A stretch of DNA of 64,000 bases from Steromphala cineraria. Its lineage: Eukaryota; Mollusca; Gastropoda; Trochida; Trochidae. The notes under the pieces were generated by a model that was not told the DNA's origin, ran no database searches, and worked only from the letters and a program-made list of their open reading frames with translations. A program made the translations under genes and the position numbers. This document shows, in pieces, positions 42,493 to 53,689 of this stretch (positions within the stretch are counted from its first letter, which is position 1; each line of letters begins with the position of its first letter). The stretch spans positions 50,754,645 to 50,818,644 of the forward strand of contig OU744731.1 of assembly GCA_916613615.1 (NCBI GenBank), read 5' to 3'.

Positions 42493-45400
42493 CTGCAACA
42501 TCAAACAATACCTGTCAACTGTCAGCCAGTCTAAAGCTTATGCATGATTTTATTTCATAATTTCACAGTGCTGGGGACCAGGTTAGGGGATGTCAGACAG
42601 ATCAGACCCACAATACCCACCTAGCAGAGCGTGTGACTCCTGACTGCGCACATGCATGTTGTGTGCATGCTGCAACTGCTCCAGCTCCAGGCTGTGTGTC
42701 TGCTGCACGCCCTGAATGTGCTGCACATGTGTCTGTTTCATCTCCTGCATGCTGTGCTCTGCAACATGTTTGTTTATAGATTGCTAAGTTAGAGAATTGA
42801 CGCAAAAGTTGATGCCAGAGTTCAGATGAGTTCTCAGGCAAGAGGTTATGACAGCGTGAAGGCGAGAGTTTATGGGAGCCTTTAGTTTCATACGTTCTGA
42901 GGTGAGTGGTGAGTCAAGAATTGAGGTATATCATGAAGGAGTTAAGGTGAGAATATAGGTTTTCATGTGAGTGTGTTTTGGGATGGTAAATATCCTGCAG
43001 TAGGAAAAAATGTTATTTTTGCAAGCTTTGTCGAAAAATATGCAAATGAATGATGTCATGACATAGATTGGTAATTAGACATCATATCTTTCCTTGGAAA
43101 TGAAAAACAATTGTAACATGACTTCGGTAAATACTTGTTTCTGATTGGTTTATTTGAAGGATTTGCCAGTGTTAAATGGCACTGAACACCCGCAAATTGG
43201 CTGAGGCGAATCACCGCGAAAGGATACATTATTTGGTCCGCCTCAACATTAAAATGTTTTGATTCTCCCAATATTCGTGACCGATTCACATTTTACTGTT
43301 GTTGTTGTCATTTTCTAACTTGCGCATTCCCGTAGATGCCAAAAATCCTTTTCTATTTGCTTTAGTTTTATGTAACCAAACTTTCTTAATTGGCTAAGTT
43401 TCTCCTAATTTGCCGCCTTGTGCCATGCGGCCGGTTTCTTTCGAATGCCGTTCCCATGGCACGACGTCACAAAGGCGAACGGTTATGACGTCATAATGAT
43501 CGCGTCACCGTCACAATGGTCTGGGCGAGTTTAAGATATTTGTTCAGTCGGTTTTGTTCCTGTTGGTTTATAAATTATTTAACTGTTTTGTCTCTCATAA
43601 ATTTCACAGGGAAAACTATAACATCTCATCATTATGAGTGCAACTGGTTTGCAATATTAGAACACAATTCTAATGTCTATAGCACTGGGAATTCCTTCTT
43701 CTTTATAGCTGCGAACACCTATAACAATAATGGATCAGTCGGATCCTTTCAACTCGGAGTTTCCTACGCGAAAATAGAGTTCGCTCTTAAAATGCTTATA
43801 ACTAACGGTCATGTTACAATATCGATAAATAGTTGCGTTTGTAAAATTTCCGGGATTCATTGTTATTCAACACCCGCAAACTTAAGTGTTTAAAACCTCC
43901 GGCTAACGCCGTTGGTTTTAAACTAACTTTGCGAGTGTTGAATAACAATGAATCCCGGAAATTTTACAAACGCAACTATTTATCTTCTAATTCAATTTTT
44001 CCTTTGTGAATTCTAACTTGCGCTCTCTTATCTTCAATCAAGAGGATGATCCAATTTCATTTAGTGGTAAGAGTTACTTCCCTTTGACTTGATTGTAAAC
44101 GATGTGAAGAGTGACTAGATAAAAGAGTTAAAAAAGTTTAACCAATATTTGATGAGAAATTTAAGGGGAAACTCACGCAGTTCCAGTCTGGCCTGCTCTT
44201 TTGAGAGTTTGAAGTCTGAGAGTCTCTGTTCCTGTTCCTGAACCTCCGTCTCAAGACGCATCCTGGTGCGAGACTCTATAGCAGAGTTCTGCATCAACTG
44301 TAATGGTGATACACAGACGTAATCACTCACTTCCTTTTTTATAACGTTTAGTGAAACAAGCGAATTCATCAATATCCAAACATCCAGACCAAGCTAAAAA
44401 TATCAATAAAAATGATAATGATAATTTATTACCAAGCAGGATATTTATTTGTATTATCACAGAGCTAGTGTACAATAGAAACAAGCAACATAGTTACAAG
44501 TATTACATAAAAGTTCACATTCGTATATCTTAAAGATCCTTAAAAAGACAAATGCTGCAAAGAATGAAGTTGGTTTTAAAACGTGGTAATAGAATTTAAT
44601 ATCTTCTTCCAGAAGACAGCTTTACATATTCACAGTGTACACCTGGTCCAGTATTAGGGATAATTTTAAAACTCTTGAATTAACATAAATTTTAAATACA
44701 TGTACAATACAAACGAAACTTTAGCAATTTCACCAGAGATTACAACTTTTTCTCAGAGAGATTTGTTGACCATACAACTTTGACAGGAAAAGTTAAAATG
44801 CTTCCAATAAAACCATGATGATACACGTTTATTTACATAAAGAGATTGTATTTTGCACAAGAAGTGTAATCTTTGATGACATTTTCTAAAAACGGCTTCA
44901 GTATTTGCATTCCATTTTAATCAACTTTCTATCATAGTGCAAAGGTTCTTATTACCATTACCATTACAACATTGGAACCAGTTAATCATCTAACCAGGGT
45001 TAGTATTTACATGGATTACCTGAAATGTATAAGTTCTTTTGTTTCTTGTACATTCAACATTAAGAAATTGTTCATCTTGAAACATCACTCAAAGATTGTC
45101 AGGGTAATTACTAATACCCTAATTTATGTAAAGAGTGAATAAAACAGGTGAAAGGACACAATCTTGGATGGTACTGAATGTAAAAATAGAGCCATTGGCT
45201 CTGTAGCTCACCAGGCTTCACCAATATTCAATTATATTTTAAAGTGTGGCCAATGTGGTTCCCCCTTTGTAGGGGCCACAGGGTCACAAATCCTAATATA
45301 AAGGATAAAGGCAATGTGATTTCAGATACCAGTTATCAATTCAGAAATGATAAACTGCTAAAATATGTAACTGATAATTTAGCTTAAAGGATCCAAAGGT

Positions 45401-48400
45401 TCACCAAGCCCATTAAAGTGGCCATAGAGTCACCAAAACTGTTAATTACAATCCTCATAAGTAGAAGTCTCCGCCAGGATTTCAGCTTTCTGGGTCTTTT
45501 GCTTCTGGAGTAGAAAAAAAATGGTTTGAGCGTGTAACCTTATCCTAACTAGTCCAGGAGTCTGTACATAAAGTTTCAGCTTTGTAGGCCTCATGCTTCT
45601 GGTGATGAAGATGAAAATAGGTTTTTAGGGCTTGGCCCCTGTGACCCTTATTAGGGGCAACAGGGCCATCGAAGCTACAATTTTTAATCCTCACTAGTCA
45701 AGGAGTCTGTACACAAAGTTTCAACTTTCTACACCTTATACTTCTGGAGAAGAAGTCGAAAATGTTACTAAAATCTAAATATTTAGACATTTAAATACCA
45801 ACCTTAACTTAATGCCACTTACCTTTCTCATGAGAACGTAGACGTTACTTTGCCGCATACTCACTGTGTGATCGGTTAAGGTAGGTTAAAAATCACAAAG
45901 TTTATGGACGGATGGACGGATGGACAACATGCCATGCCATAAGCCCATTGGGCCTTACAGGCCAGATGAGCTAAAAATACAAATAGTATTCTTACAATTG
46001 ATTTTGGAAGCTATAAGTAAATGTTCTAATGTTAAGTTGCTTACACAATATCCTACTCCAAACATGCAGATGGGCATGCACTGACCTGTAGCTGATCACT
46101 AGCATGATAGCCTCTGTACACCACCTTGCCTACACTCAGCCCCACCCGCTCCGATCTCTCACTCAGCTGTGTGTACGTGACCAGCTCATTCAGTGTGTGT
46201 GACCGCTCCAAGAACTCTTCGTAGCTGAAACCAGATCAATTTAAAAACCCTCTGATGCACAATAGTGGCTACAAAAAACTAAAAGAATAAACACACCCTT
46301 TTTGGCAGAAAAAGCTTTAAGTAGATATTAGCGTAATGACTGGTAATCAAGTAGGTGTGTCAAAACAATGTAGTGCGCCTGTTTCTAACCAAGATGTATA
46401 TTTCATTGACCGGTGACATTATATTGACCTACTAGGATGCCTCTTGCCAATGTAAGCAATGTAAGCAATGAGCGTAAGAGTATGTACTGACATTCCTGGC
46501 GTCTATACATATTGTGACACTTGCAGGGGATATAGCTCAACCATGTCAGCTGCTTCTTGCTTATTGTTTAACCCTGCTTGGGCAATCCTTATATTAATAG
46601 GAAAACCTATGGTTTAGAAAGAAAGATTTTTACAATTTACGTAATCTGAAGTACCGACTGCGCACATATTCAAGCCTGAAGAGTGACTGCATGCACAAGT
46701 GGTTTCACCAGCTGCCCCACCGAGCCCATTGCACTTACTGTCACTCTCTGGTCATACCCGTCGAAAATCACACTTTAGAAAGCAATGTTCTAAAAACTAG
46801 TTTGACAAGTGAAACAATGTTTTTTATTTCCTCTTCTAATAGCTTGTATCTACGTAAGCACAAGTGAGCCTATGAATTCAATCTCTTGAACATAGAAATA
46901 TCCTGAAAATTTAAGCTTCTTTTGAAAAATATCTTAACTCGATTTGGTGACTAAACATTGGTCCCTAAAGTATTTTGGGATATTGTACATTGACATTTGT
47001 TTCTGCCATATACTTGTAATGACTGTAATTTTGATACATCAACATCTATTGGATAACATAGAATGTGTTACCTCAGTTTCCCCACAAACACAATGACGTC
47101 TGCACACAATGCACTGAAACATAAAGCAGATATCAGCGCCACAAGAACATCAAATATTACTTACAGTGTCAACTAGAAATATGTGCATGTGATGCACTGT
47201 GATGTCCCTGTACAAACTTTTAATCAGAAAATGACCCTAACCCCCATATGTACTAAGTTCAAATTGTTTCCATGAAAACCAAAAAAACCCCAAAAAATTC
47301 AGAATAACCGAAGGAGCAAAAGGCACCACTCCTCTTCTAGATCCTACTACTTACCAAGTTATGTAAAACAATATTTAACAGTTTTTGAGCTATAGCTTGG
47401 AAATGGACATTCTCCCAAAATGCACTAACTTCAAATTGTTGCCATGGAAACCATCAAAAAGTCAGAAATTCAGAATATCCAAAATAGCATAAGGCACCAC
47501 ATCAACACGAGATCTAACCTCATACCAAATTTTGTAAAAAAATATTGAAAGGTTTTGAAGATATGGTCTGGAAACATAAATAAGAAATCTCACACCAATC
47601 TCCAGGAGCAGTACTTCAAGAAGCTTTGGGCTTCAACAAGTGATGACGAGATATAGAATCAGCCTCTAATGAATATTGGAGAGGTCTAATGTGAGAGAGT
47701 ATTGCTTACTTGATAAGATCTGCTATTGGGTCGTGTGTCGTATCCAGCTGAAACAAGAATACAGTCAGTAGAAATTGCAATCATTCTAACATCTCCATGC
47801 AAAGAACATTACCACATATCTGGGGAATATGACAATACATTTACACATCTTAGTCTACATAATACAAAGACTATATTATATTTTCAAAGTTTGAGATTCC
47901 TTACATTTCAAGTTTCTTGTAAATAGATGACAAAATGTTGTACAACCTGCCAGAGACGACAAAGTCGGGATCAGTCACCAAATATGCAAATCAAGGTCTC
48001 TATGTCACAAAGATGTAAAGCAAACGATTTCAGCTGCCTTTGCCGATAGCTTTCTTCAGAGAAGATTTTGAAACGTTTCAAGGAGAGATTGGACTCATAA
48101 TTCGAGCTCATTTAGGGTAACATTTTGCGACGACATGTGTGTGTTGTCATTAAACCCCCAAGTATACCAACTACAATATCTGCAACAAAGGCATATCTGT
48201 TCACTAAGGCCAAATGCTTGAACCTAGCGCAACACATATTTAACTGTCATTTCTGGCATGTGATATGGCGACATAATGACATAAACACCTGACTTATTAA
48301 GTAAATTTGATTTGCTTTGTATAATCAACTGATAGTTGTAGTTTCACTCTGCTGTATTTCTGGTAGTTTAGCAGTGTTGTGTTAATGATTGAGGATGAGG

Positions 48401-51400
48401 ATGTACTTCAAATGATCAAAACTGCCATGACATTAGTTTTTTATGTTTTATTACCTGGTAGTTATTTAAATAAAAGTACCGAGGGTACAGAAGCTCACCT
48501 TAAAATGAATGATGTGGTAAAATGGTTTAATTATACATGTAACCATCTTTTATATAATTGATTATGGCTGCCATCATGATTTTTTTATCTTTTAAAATAC
48601 TAGTCTTCTTTTGGAAACGACTAGAGCTTGAACAAACATTAATACACAAATGATATAATCATGATAAGTTAACAAGCAGTAGGTTTTTGTATAACTTTTT
48701 TGTATATCTATGGCTGAATTGGTGACCATCTTGTACTTTTTAATCTTCAAAATGCTACTTTTATGTGTGCATCCGTATTAATTTCATTATGATATCTTGA
48801 TTGGTTTAGGTGTATCCATTTAAATGTCATTCATTACTTACAGGATGGTGGCCACTTACATTTGTTTTGTAGTGAATCATTAATATGATTTCAAGATTAT
48901 TTCACTGATGGTTATGCTGCATGGGATATTGAGAATCCCAAAAGTACAGATTTTTCAAGGAAAATGAATGACTGATTGAGAGGAAAGTCATAAACACAGC
49001 AATGCATAAGACACGTTTATTTTGTTCACATAATATTTACATGTCAAGTGACCATGAGATGTCTTTCATTAAAGTATAAATTTATTTAACACTCATACAG
49101 TACTATAATGGTAAACATTTTTGCATTGTCAAATCAACAGAGAGATATGACAAATCAAATTTCCTTACTTTTCTTACTAAACCCTTTTAGATTTTCATCT
49201 GCATATTTATTCCACATCAACTTATCATGTAGATTGCTAAACACAAGGTTTATTGTAGACAAGTTTTGTGTAAGTTGTTATTCTTAGAAAGAACATATCA
49301 CTGTCATGAGAATACAAGTCCATAACTTTTATTGCATACACATGGGCCATGGCCATATAGCATAATGCTCTACCATATCAATTGGGTCAGGTTGATTATG
49401 CAACAGACTAGCAGCTGACACTGTGATGCTAGCAGCCTGCCTTGGGATGTGTATTAGACAGCATAGTGGAATATCTGAACTCTGGTTGACCCCTTATGTG
49501 TGGTATTTAAAGGAATATAAGGGAGATACCATTGTTTAAAATTTAACATGTTTAATGTGATTTGGTTTTTGCAGCTAGTTGCCATAAAGATTTTAAACAA
49601 ATTAATCAATTATGTTTGTCTTTCATCTTAATTTTTTTTAGAATCACTTAAAAATATATTACAACTTGCACGACAATCTTATAAAATATTCCATATTTAA
49701 GATAATATTATGATTAGTAAGTTCAAATTAGAGAATTTATATGGTGCCAGTGATCACTTGATGAAAGCTTAAAATTTAATAATAATGATGTGTCATCTGC
49801 AGCTGAAAAGTCAATATGGCTGCTATTGCGGCCATCTTGGATTCTCAAAACAGAAACGTCTACCTTTCTGTGAGGAATCACTATAGGTATAACATACTAC
49901 AATATAAAAATGATATCTAGATTGGTTTAGGAGAAATAGTCTTTGTCATGAAATCTAATTGAAAATTCAATATGGTCGCATGGCGGCCATATTGGATTCT
50001 CAAAACTTTAACGTCTACCTTTCTGTGCGGAATCACCATAGGTATAACATACTACAATTTCAGAATGATATCTGTATTCGTTTAGAAGGAGTAGTCTTTT
50101 TCATGAAATCTAATTGAAAATTCAATATGGCTGTCATGGCGACCATCTTGGATTCTCAAAACTGAAACGTCTACCTCTCTGTGAGGAATCACCATGGGTA
50201 TAACATACTACAATTTCAGAATGATATCTGTATTCGTTTAGAAGGAGTAGTCTTTTTCATGAAATCTAATTGAAAATTCAATATGGCTGTCATGGCGGCC
50301 ATCTTGGATTCTCAAAACTGAAACGTCTACCTTTCTGTGGGGAATTACTATGGGTATAACATACTACAATTTCAGAATGATATCTGTATTCGTTTAGAAG
50401 GAGTAGTCTTTTTCATGAAATCTAATTGAAAATTCAATATGGCTGTCATGGCGGCCATCTTGGATTCTCAAAACTGAAACGTCTACCTTTCTGTGGGGAA
50501 TCACCATGGGTATAACATACTACAATTTCAGAATGATATCTGTATTCGTTTAGAAGGAGTAGTCTTTTTCATGAAATCTAATGGAAAATTCAATATGGCT
50601 GTCATGGCGGCCATCTTGGATTCTCAAAACTGAAACGTCTACCTTTCTGTGAGGAATCACCATGGGTATAACATACTACAATTTCAGAATGATATCTGTA
50701 TTCGTTTAGAAGGAGTAGTCTTTTTCATGAAATCTAATTGAAAATTCAATATGGCTGTCATGGCGGCCATCTTGGATTCTCAAAACTGAAACGTCTACCT
50801 TTCTGTGGGGAATCACCATGGGTATAACATACTACAATTTCAGAATGATATCTGAATTCGTTTAGGAGGAGTAGTCTTTTTCGTGAAAGTTTACGGACGG
50901 ACAGACGGACGGACGGACGGACGGACGGACGACGGACGAAGCGACATGACATAAGCTCACATTTACTTTGTAAAGGTGAGCTAAAAATGTGGCCACAGTG
51001 TCAAAAACATTCGGTGCCCCCACTATTTTTATTTGTACAGAACGATTTTGCATTGGACTGAGCACATCATATTTCATTTTTAGCAATATCTAAAATATGT
51101 GCATTATTGTTTTGTTTGTCCCATCTTTCTTTAAAGAAAATGCCTGCTAACAAAATTTGAGCTTTTAGTGTGCAGCAGTTCTCTAGGAGAATTGATAGAA
51201 TGAAAAGTAAACAGCAGGACAACACCTGAGCCCAACGCCTGATGCGCAAAAAATGTGTCAACCACGTCCACATCTAAATCTGACAGAGTTAACAACTAAG
51301 AAATATCTTTATTCATCTATGATCATTTTTGCAACATCTAACAGTGCAGATAAGTAACTCAATTCAAAATCGTGATAGATTTTAACAGAGTAGACAAATA

Positions 51401-51742
51401 AGGTTATTAACTTACCATCTTGACAACATCTGTGAGAGAGTAAAAGAGCATCAGCTTGACTGTGATCATTGTGTCGTCGTTGGTGCGCACCTCTCGTACC
51501 TGCCAACATCACACACCACAGTTAGACTGAGAGGTGACTACATGTCCTAACCAACTCATGAATGCAGTAAACAAACGAGCCAAGGGCTGATGGAACTCTA
51601 AGAATCAAGTGAGAAGGGAGGGGTGCTCACATCATAGTAGAACTGGTCGGGGATGACTGTCAGCTGTGTGAACTTGTTGTAGGCAGGGATCATGCGGCCT
51701 GGCTTCACTGGGTCCGAACCGTGCCAACAGAACTGGTGCATC
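42356..51742 (-). CDS. SPFH/band-7-like protein with C-terminal coiled coil, 3' portion of gene (8 exons)
   Basis: Minus-strand exons 51631-51742, 51416-51499, 47710-47747, 47072-47113, 46086-46224, 44177-44297, 42621-42758 and 42356-42492 join in one frame to 269 residues plus TAA. Residues 1-138 have the feel of an SPFH (stomatin/prohibitin/flotillin) domain: VREVRTNDDTMITVKLMLFY (beta strands with paired-residue spacing), a DPIADLI helix, then VGKLSYEEFLERSHTLNE and RVGLSVGKVVYRGY. Residues 139-255 are Gln/Glu/His-rich helix, likely a coiled coil. SPFH proteins scaffold membrane microdomains; a membrane anchor, if any, would be in the missing N-terminal exons. No specific family member is recognised. 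The gene is convergent with the coiled-coil gene, and its stop codon lies inside the first unit of the 74 bp satellite. Confidence 0.82.
42621..42758 (-). CDS. SPFH-like gene, visible exon 7
   Basis: Acceptor TGTTGCAG, donor GTGGGT. His/Gln-rich helix (MQEMKQTHVQHIQGVQQTHS). Confidence 0.87.
43065..43990 (-). mobile_element. Repeat element copy B with terminal hairpin
   Basis: Inverted relative to 14017-14862. Hairpin arms at about 43823-43985 share TTGCGTTTGTAAAATTTCCG and its complement with copy A; the loop here is longer. It lies in an intron of the SPFH-like gene. Confidence 0.7.
44177..44297 (-). CDS. SPFH-like gene, visible exon 6
   Basis: Acceptor CATTACAG, donor GTGAGT. Encodes LMQNSAIESRTRMRLETEVQ and on to KEQARLEL; start of the coiled coil. 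Confidence 0.88.
44298..45188 (-). other. Intron sequence of SPFH-like gene, no feature seen
   Basis: AT-rich; no repeat or coding signal recognised. Confidence 0.5.
45189..45977 (+). mobile_element. Repeat ending in GAGCTAAAAAT, copy 1
   Basis: It begins near TGTAGCTCACCAGGC and ends GGACGGATGG..CATAAGCCCATTGGGC..AGATGAGCTAAAAAT. Internal text with CCCCTGTGACCC and AAGGAGTCTGTACACAAAGT matches the tandem units of 51860-52720. TAGCTCACC at the start mirrors GGTGAGCTA-type ends, a weak terminal inverted repeat. Confidence 0.65.
46086..46224 (-). CDS. SPFH-like gene, visible exon 5
   Basis: Acceptor GGTTTCAG, donor GTCAGT. Encodes SYEEFLERSHTLNELVTYTQ and on to HASDQLQ; ends in phase 0. Confidence 0.88.
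47072..47113 (-). CDS. SPFH-like gene, visible exon 4
   Basis: Acceptor TGTTTCAG, donor GTAACA. 42 nt encoding NALCADVIVFVGKL in frame with both neighbours. Confidence 0.8.
47710..47747 (-). CDS. SPFH-like gene, visible exon 3
   Basis: Acceptor TGTTTCAG, donor GTAAGC. Only 38 nt, encoding LDTTHDPIADLI; ends in phase 2. Confidence 0.8.
49785..50988 (+). mobile_element. Repeat ending in GAGCTAAAAAT, copy 2, with 156 bp tandem units
   Basis: About seven units of 156 bp carry CAATATGGCTGTCATGGCGG, CAAAACTGAAACGTCTACCT and GTATTCGTTTAGAAGGAGTA. They are followed by a (GGAC)n run at 50893-50935 and a 3' end ACATAAGCTCACATTTACTT..AGGTGAGCTAAAAAT. ORFs here are repeat-derived. Confidence 0.75.
50989..51415 (-). 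other. Intron of SPFH-like gene, no feature seen
   Basis: Sequence between repeat copy 2 and the exon at 51416; AT-rich, nothing recognised. Confidence 0.5.
51416..51499 (-). CDS. SPFH-like gene, visible exon 2
   Basis: Acceptor TTGGCAG, donor GTAAGT. It is 28 codons, phase 0-0 (VREVRTNDDTMITVKLMLFY), the strongest SPFH-like stretch. Confidence 0.88.
51631..51742 (-). CDS. SPFH-like gene, visible exon 1
   Basis: Acceptor GGTTGCAG, donor GTGAGC. It starts with one base of a split codon, then encodes MHQFCWHGSDPVKPGRMIPA and on to QFYYD. Confidence 0.85.
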
Positions 51743-51809
51743 CTGCAACCACACAAATAGTCACCACTAAGCCATCAAACATTCATTCGTAATGCAGCTG
51801 TAAACAATT

Positions 51810-52819
51810 GGTAGAGCCTGGGTGGGACTCACTGGCGTGCATGGACGGGTGCTGGTCTTCAGATGTTTGTAGGTTTGTAAGGTTTTGACCCCTGTGACCC
51901 CATTTGGGGTCATGGGGTAACCAAATCTAAAATTTAGAATCTTCATTGACCAAGGAGTCCACACACAACTTTTCAGCTCTCTAGACCTTTTTAAACTGGA
52001 AGAGAAGATGAAATTAGGTTGTTATGGTTGTGACCCCTGTGACCCCATTTGGGGTCAGGCATGGGGTCTCAAAATCTACAATTTAGAATACCCACTTGCC
52101 AATGAGTCTACACACAACTTTTCAACTCTCTAGACCTTTTGGATCTGGAGAAGATGAAAATGTGTTTTTAAGGTTTGGCCCCTGTGACCCCATTTGGGAT
52201 CAAGGGGTCACCAAACCTAAAATTTAGAATCCTTATTGGCCAAGGAGTCTGCACACACCTTTTCAGCTCTCTAGACCTTTTGGAACTTGAGAAGAAGATG
52301 AAAATACTTTCAGGTTTTGACCCCTGTGACCCGAGTGGGATCAAGGGCCAAACCTAAAAATTAGAATCCTTATTGGCCAAGGAGTCTACACACAACTTTT
52401 CAGCTCTCTAGACCTTTTGGAACTTGAGAAAAATATGAAAATAGGTTTTTAAGGTTTTGACCCCTGTGACCCCATTTGGGGTCAAACAGTCACCAAACCT
52501 AAAATTTAGAATCGTCATTGGCCAAGGATTCTACACACAACTTTTCAGCTGTCTAGACCTTTTGGAACTGAAGGAGAAGCTAAAATTAAGTTTTTAAGGT
52601 TTTGGTCCATGTGACCCCATTTGGGGTCATTGGGTCCTGAAATCTACAATTAAGAATCCCCATTTGCCAAGGAGTCTGCACATCAAAGTTCAGCTCTCTA
52701 AAGTCATTGGTTCTGGAGAAGAAGTCGAAAATGTGAAAAGTTTACGGATTGACGGACGAATGGACAGATGGACGGACGCCATAAGCCTATCGAGTCTTTC
52801 AGACCTGATGAGCTAAAAA
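51810..52819 (+). mobile_element. Repeat ending in GAGCTAAAAAT, copy 3, with about 140 bp tandem units
   Basis: Six diverged units with CCCCTGTGACCCCATTTGGG, CTAAAATTTAGAATC and AACTTTTCAGCTCTCTAGAC. They are followed by GGACGAATGGACAGATGG and the end CAGACCTGATGAGCTAAAAAT. The unit text matches copy 1. Confidence 0.75.
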
Positions 52820-52916
52820 TTGTATGACCTTGAAAAAAAGTGGTAGGAGTAAGAAATATTTTCTGCTATGAAAAAAAATTGTTTAACATAATGAACTTTT
52901 CACTCAATTTTATATA

Positions 52917-53090
52917 CAGTAGAACTTGGATATAGCAAACTCGGATATAGCAAACAATCGGATATAGCGAACAAATTTTTAAGTCCTGTCCCTATATAAT
53001 ATCATTAAAATTATATGTGTATAGCGAACACCGGATATAGCGAACTAAATTCTTTGGTCCCTTGGAGTTCGTTATATCCTTGTTATACTG
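52917..53090. mobile_element. Pogo/Tigger-style MITE, copy 2 (174 bp)
   Basis: Ends CAGTAGAACTTGGATATAGC and GTTATATCCTTGTTATACTG are imperfect inverted repeats flanked by TA. The inner TTCTTTGGTCCCTTGGAGTT matches copy 1 at 25113-25262 inverted. Repeated GGATATAGC(A/G)AAC blocks fill one half. Confidence 0.75.
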
Positions 53091-53111
53091 TATAAGGAAC
53101 ATGTTTGGTTG

Positions 53112-53126
53112 AATTTGTATAATCTT
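53112..53126. repeat. Left 15 bp direct repeat AATTTGTATAATCTT
   Basis: Identical to 60758-60772. A T-rich run (A-rich on the minus strand) follows directly, as expected next to the 3' tail of a retroposed sequence. Confidence 0.6.
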
Positions 53127-53177
53127 TTTTTATTTTTATTTTTTTTATTTTCCATATTTACAAGTACCAGGCAAAAT

Positions 53178-53472
53178 AATAGTATGTTTTTGTTTAAACA
53201 TCATTATTTATACTCACCGTCGATAGTTAACAATATGCCCGATTATCCTAATCTGTCTAATTCCGACAATCCTTACACAGAGTAAAGACAGAGTTATCGC
53301 TGCCCAAACCTGTACTGAAACTCACCACCAGGTGGCTAACCCTACGTCATCATTGCTTCTTCTGACGGGCAGAGAACGCCGATCGTACAGAGGGGAGGCC
53401 GGGTGGGAGCTAACGATTGTTAACTATCGACGGTGAGTATAAATAATGATGTTTAAACAAAAACATACTATT
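53178..53472. mobile_element. 295 bp palindromic element at the left end of the YR-bearing block
   Basis: Arms 53178-53234 and 53416-53472 are 57 base inverted repeats starting AATAGTATGTTTTTGTTTAA. The interior 53217-53363 is the inverse of 60561-60696, so it shares sequence with the right end of the adjoining larger element. Confidence 0.75.
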
Positions 53473-53689
53473 ATTTAATATACTCTCCTCGATAGTTAAC
53501 AATATGCCCGAATCCCACAGACGGAGGTGGGTACGAGACGGTTAAAGCGATATAACTCTGTCTTAACAGAAGAGAGCTGGGGACCAATAAGACGACACCC
53601 GGAGTGACCCCCGACGGGGAAACCCCGAACGCCAGAGTGATTACCCTGACCCAACCTCGCTAAGCGAGGGGGTCCGCAATCAAGGTCGC

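Larger units (their letters stand above)
46225..49784 (-). other. Introns of SPFH-like gene between and upstream of small exons
   Basis: Apart from exons 47072-47113 and 47710-47747, the sequence is AT-rich with no strong signal. Region 47210-47590 holds two diverged copies of a block (TGTTTCCATG/TTGCCATGGAAACCA, GGCACCAC). Small ORFs are not supported. Confidence 0.5.

Noticed and set aside
14675..43289. Matching ORFs at 14675-14863 (+) and 43056-43289 (-), seeming conservation of a small protein
   Set aside because: The two ORFs lie in copies of the same dispersed repeat; DNA identity explains the match.
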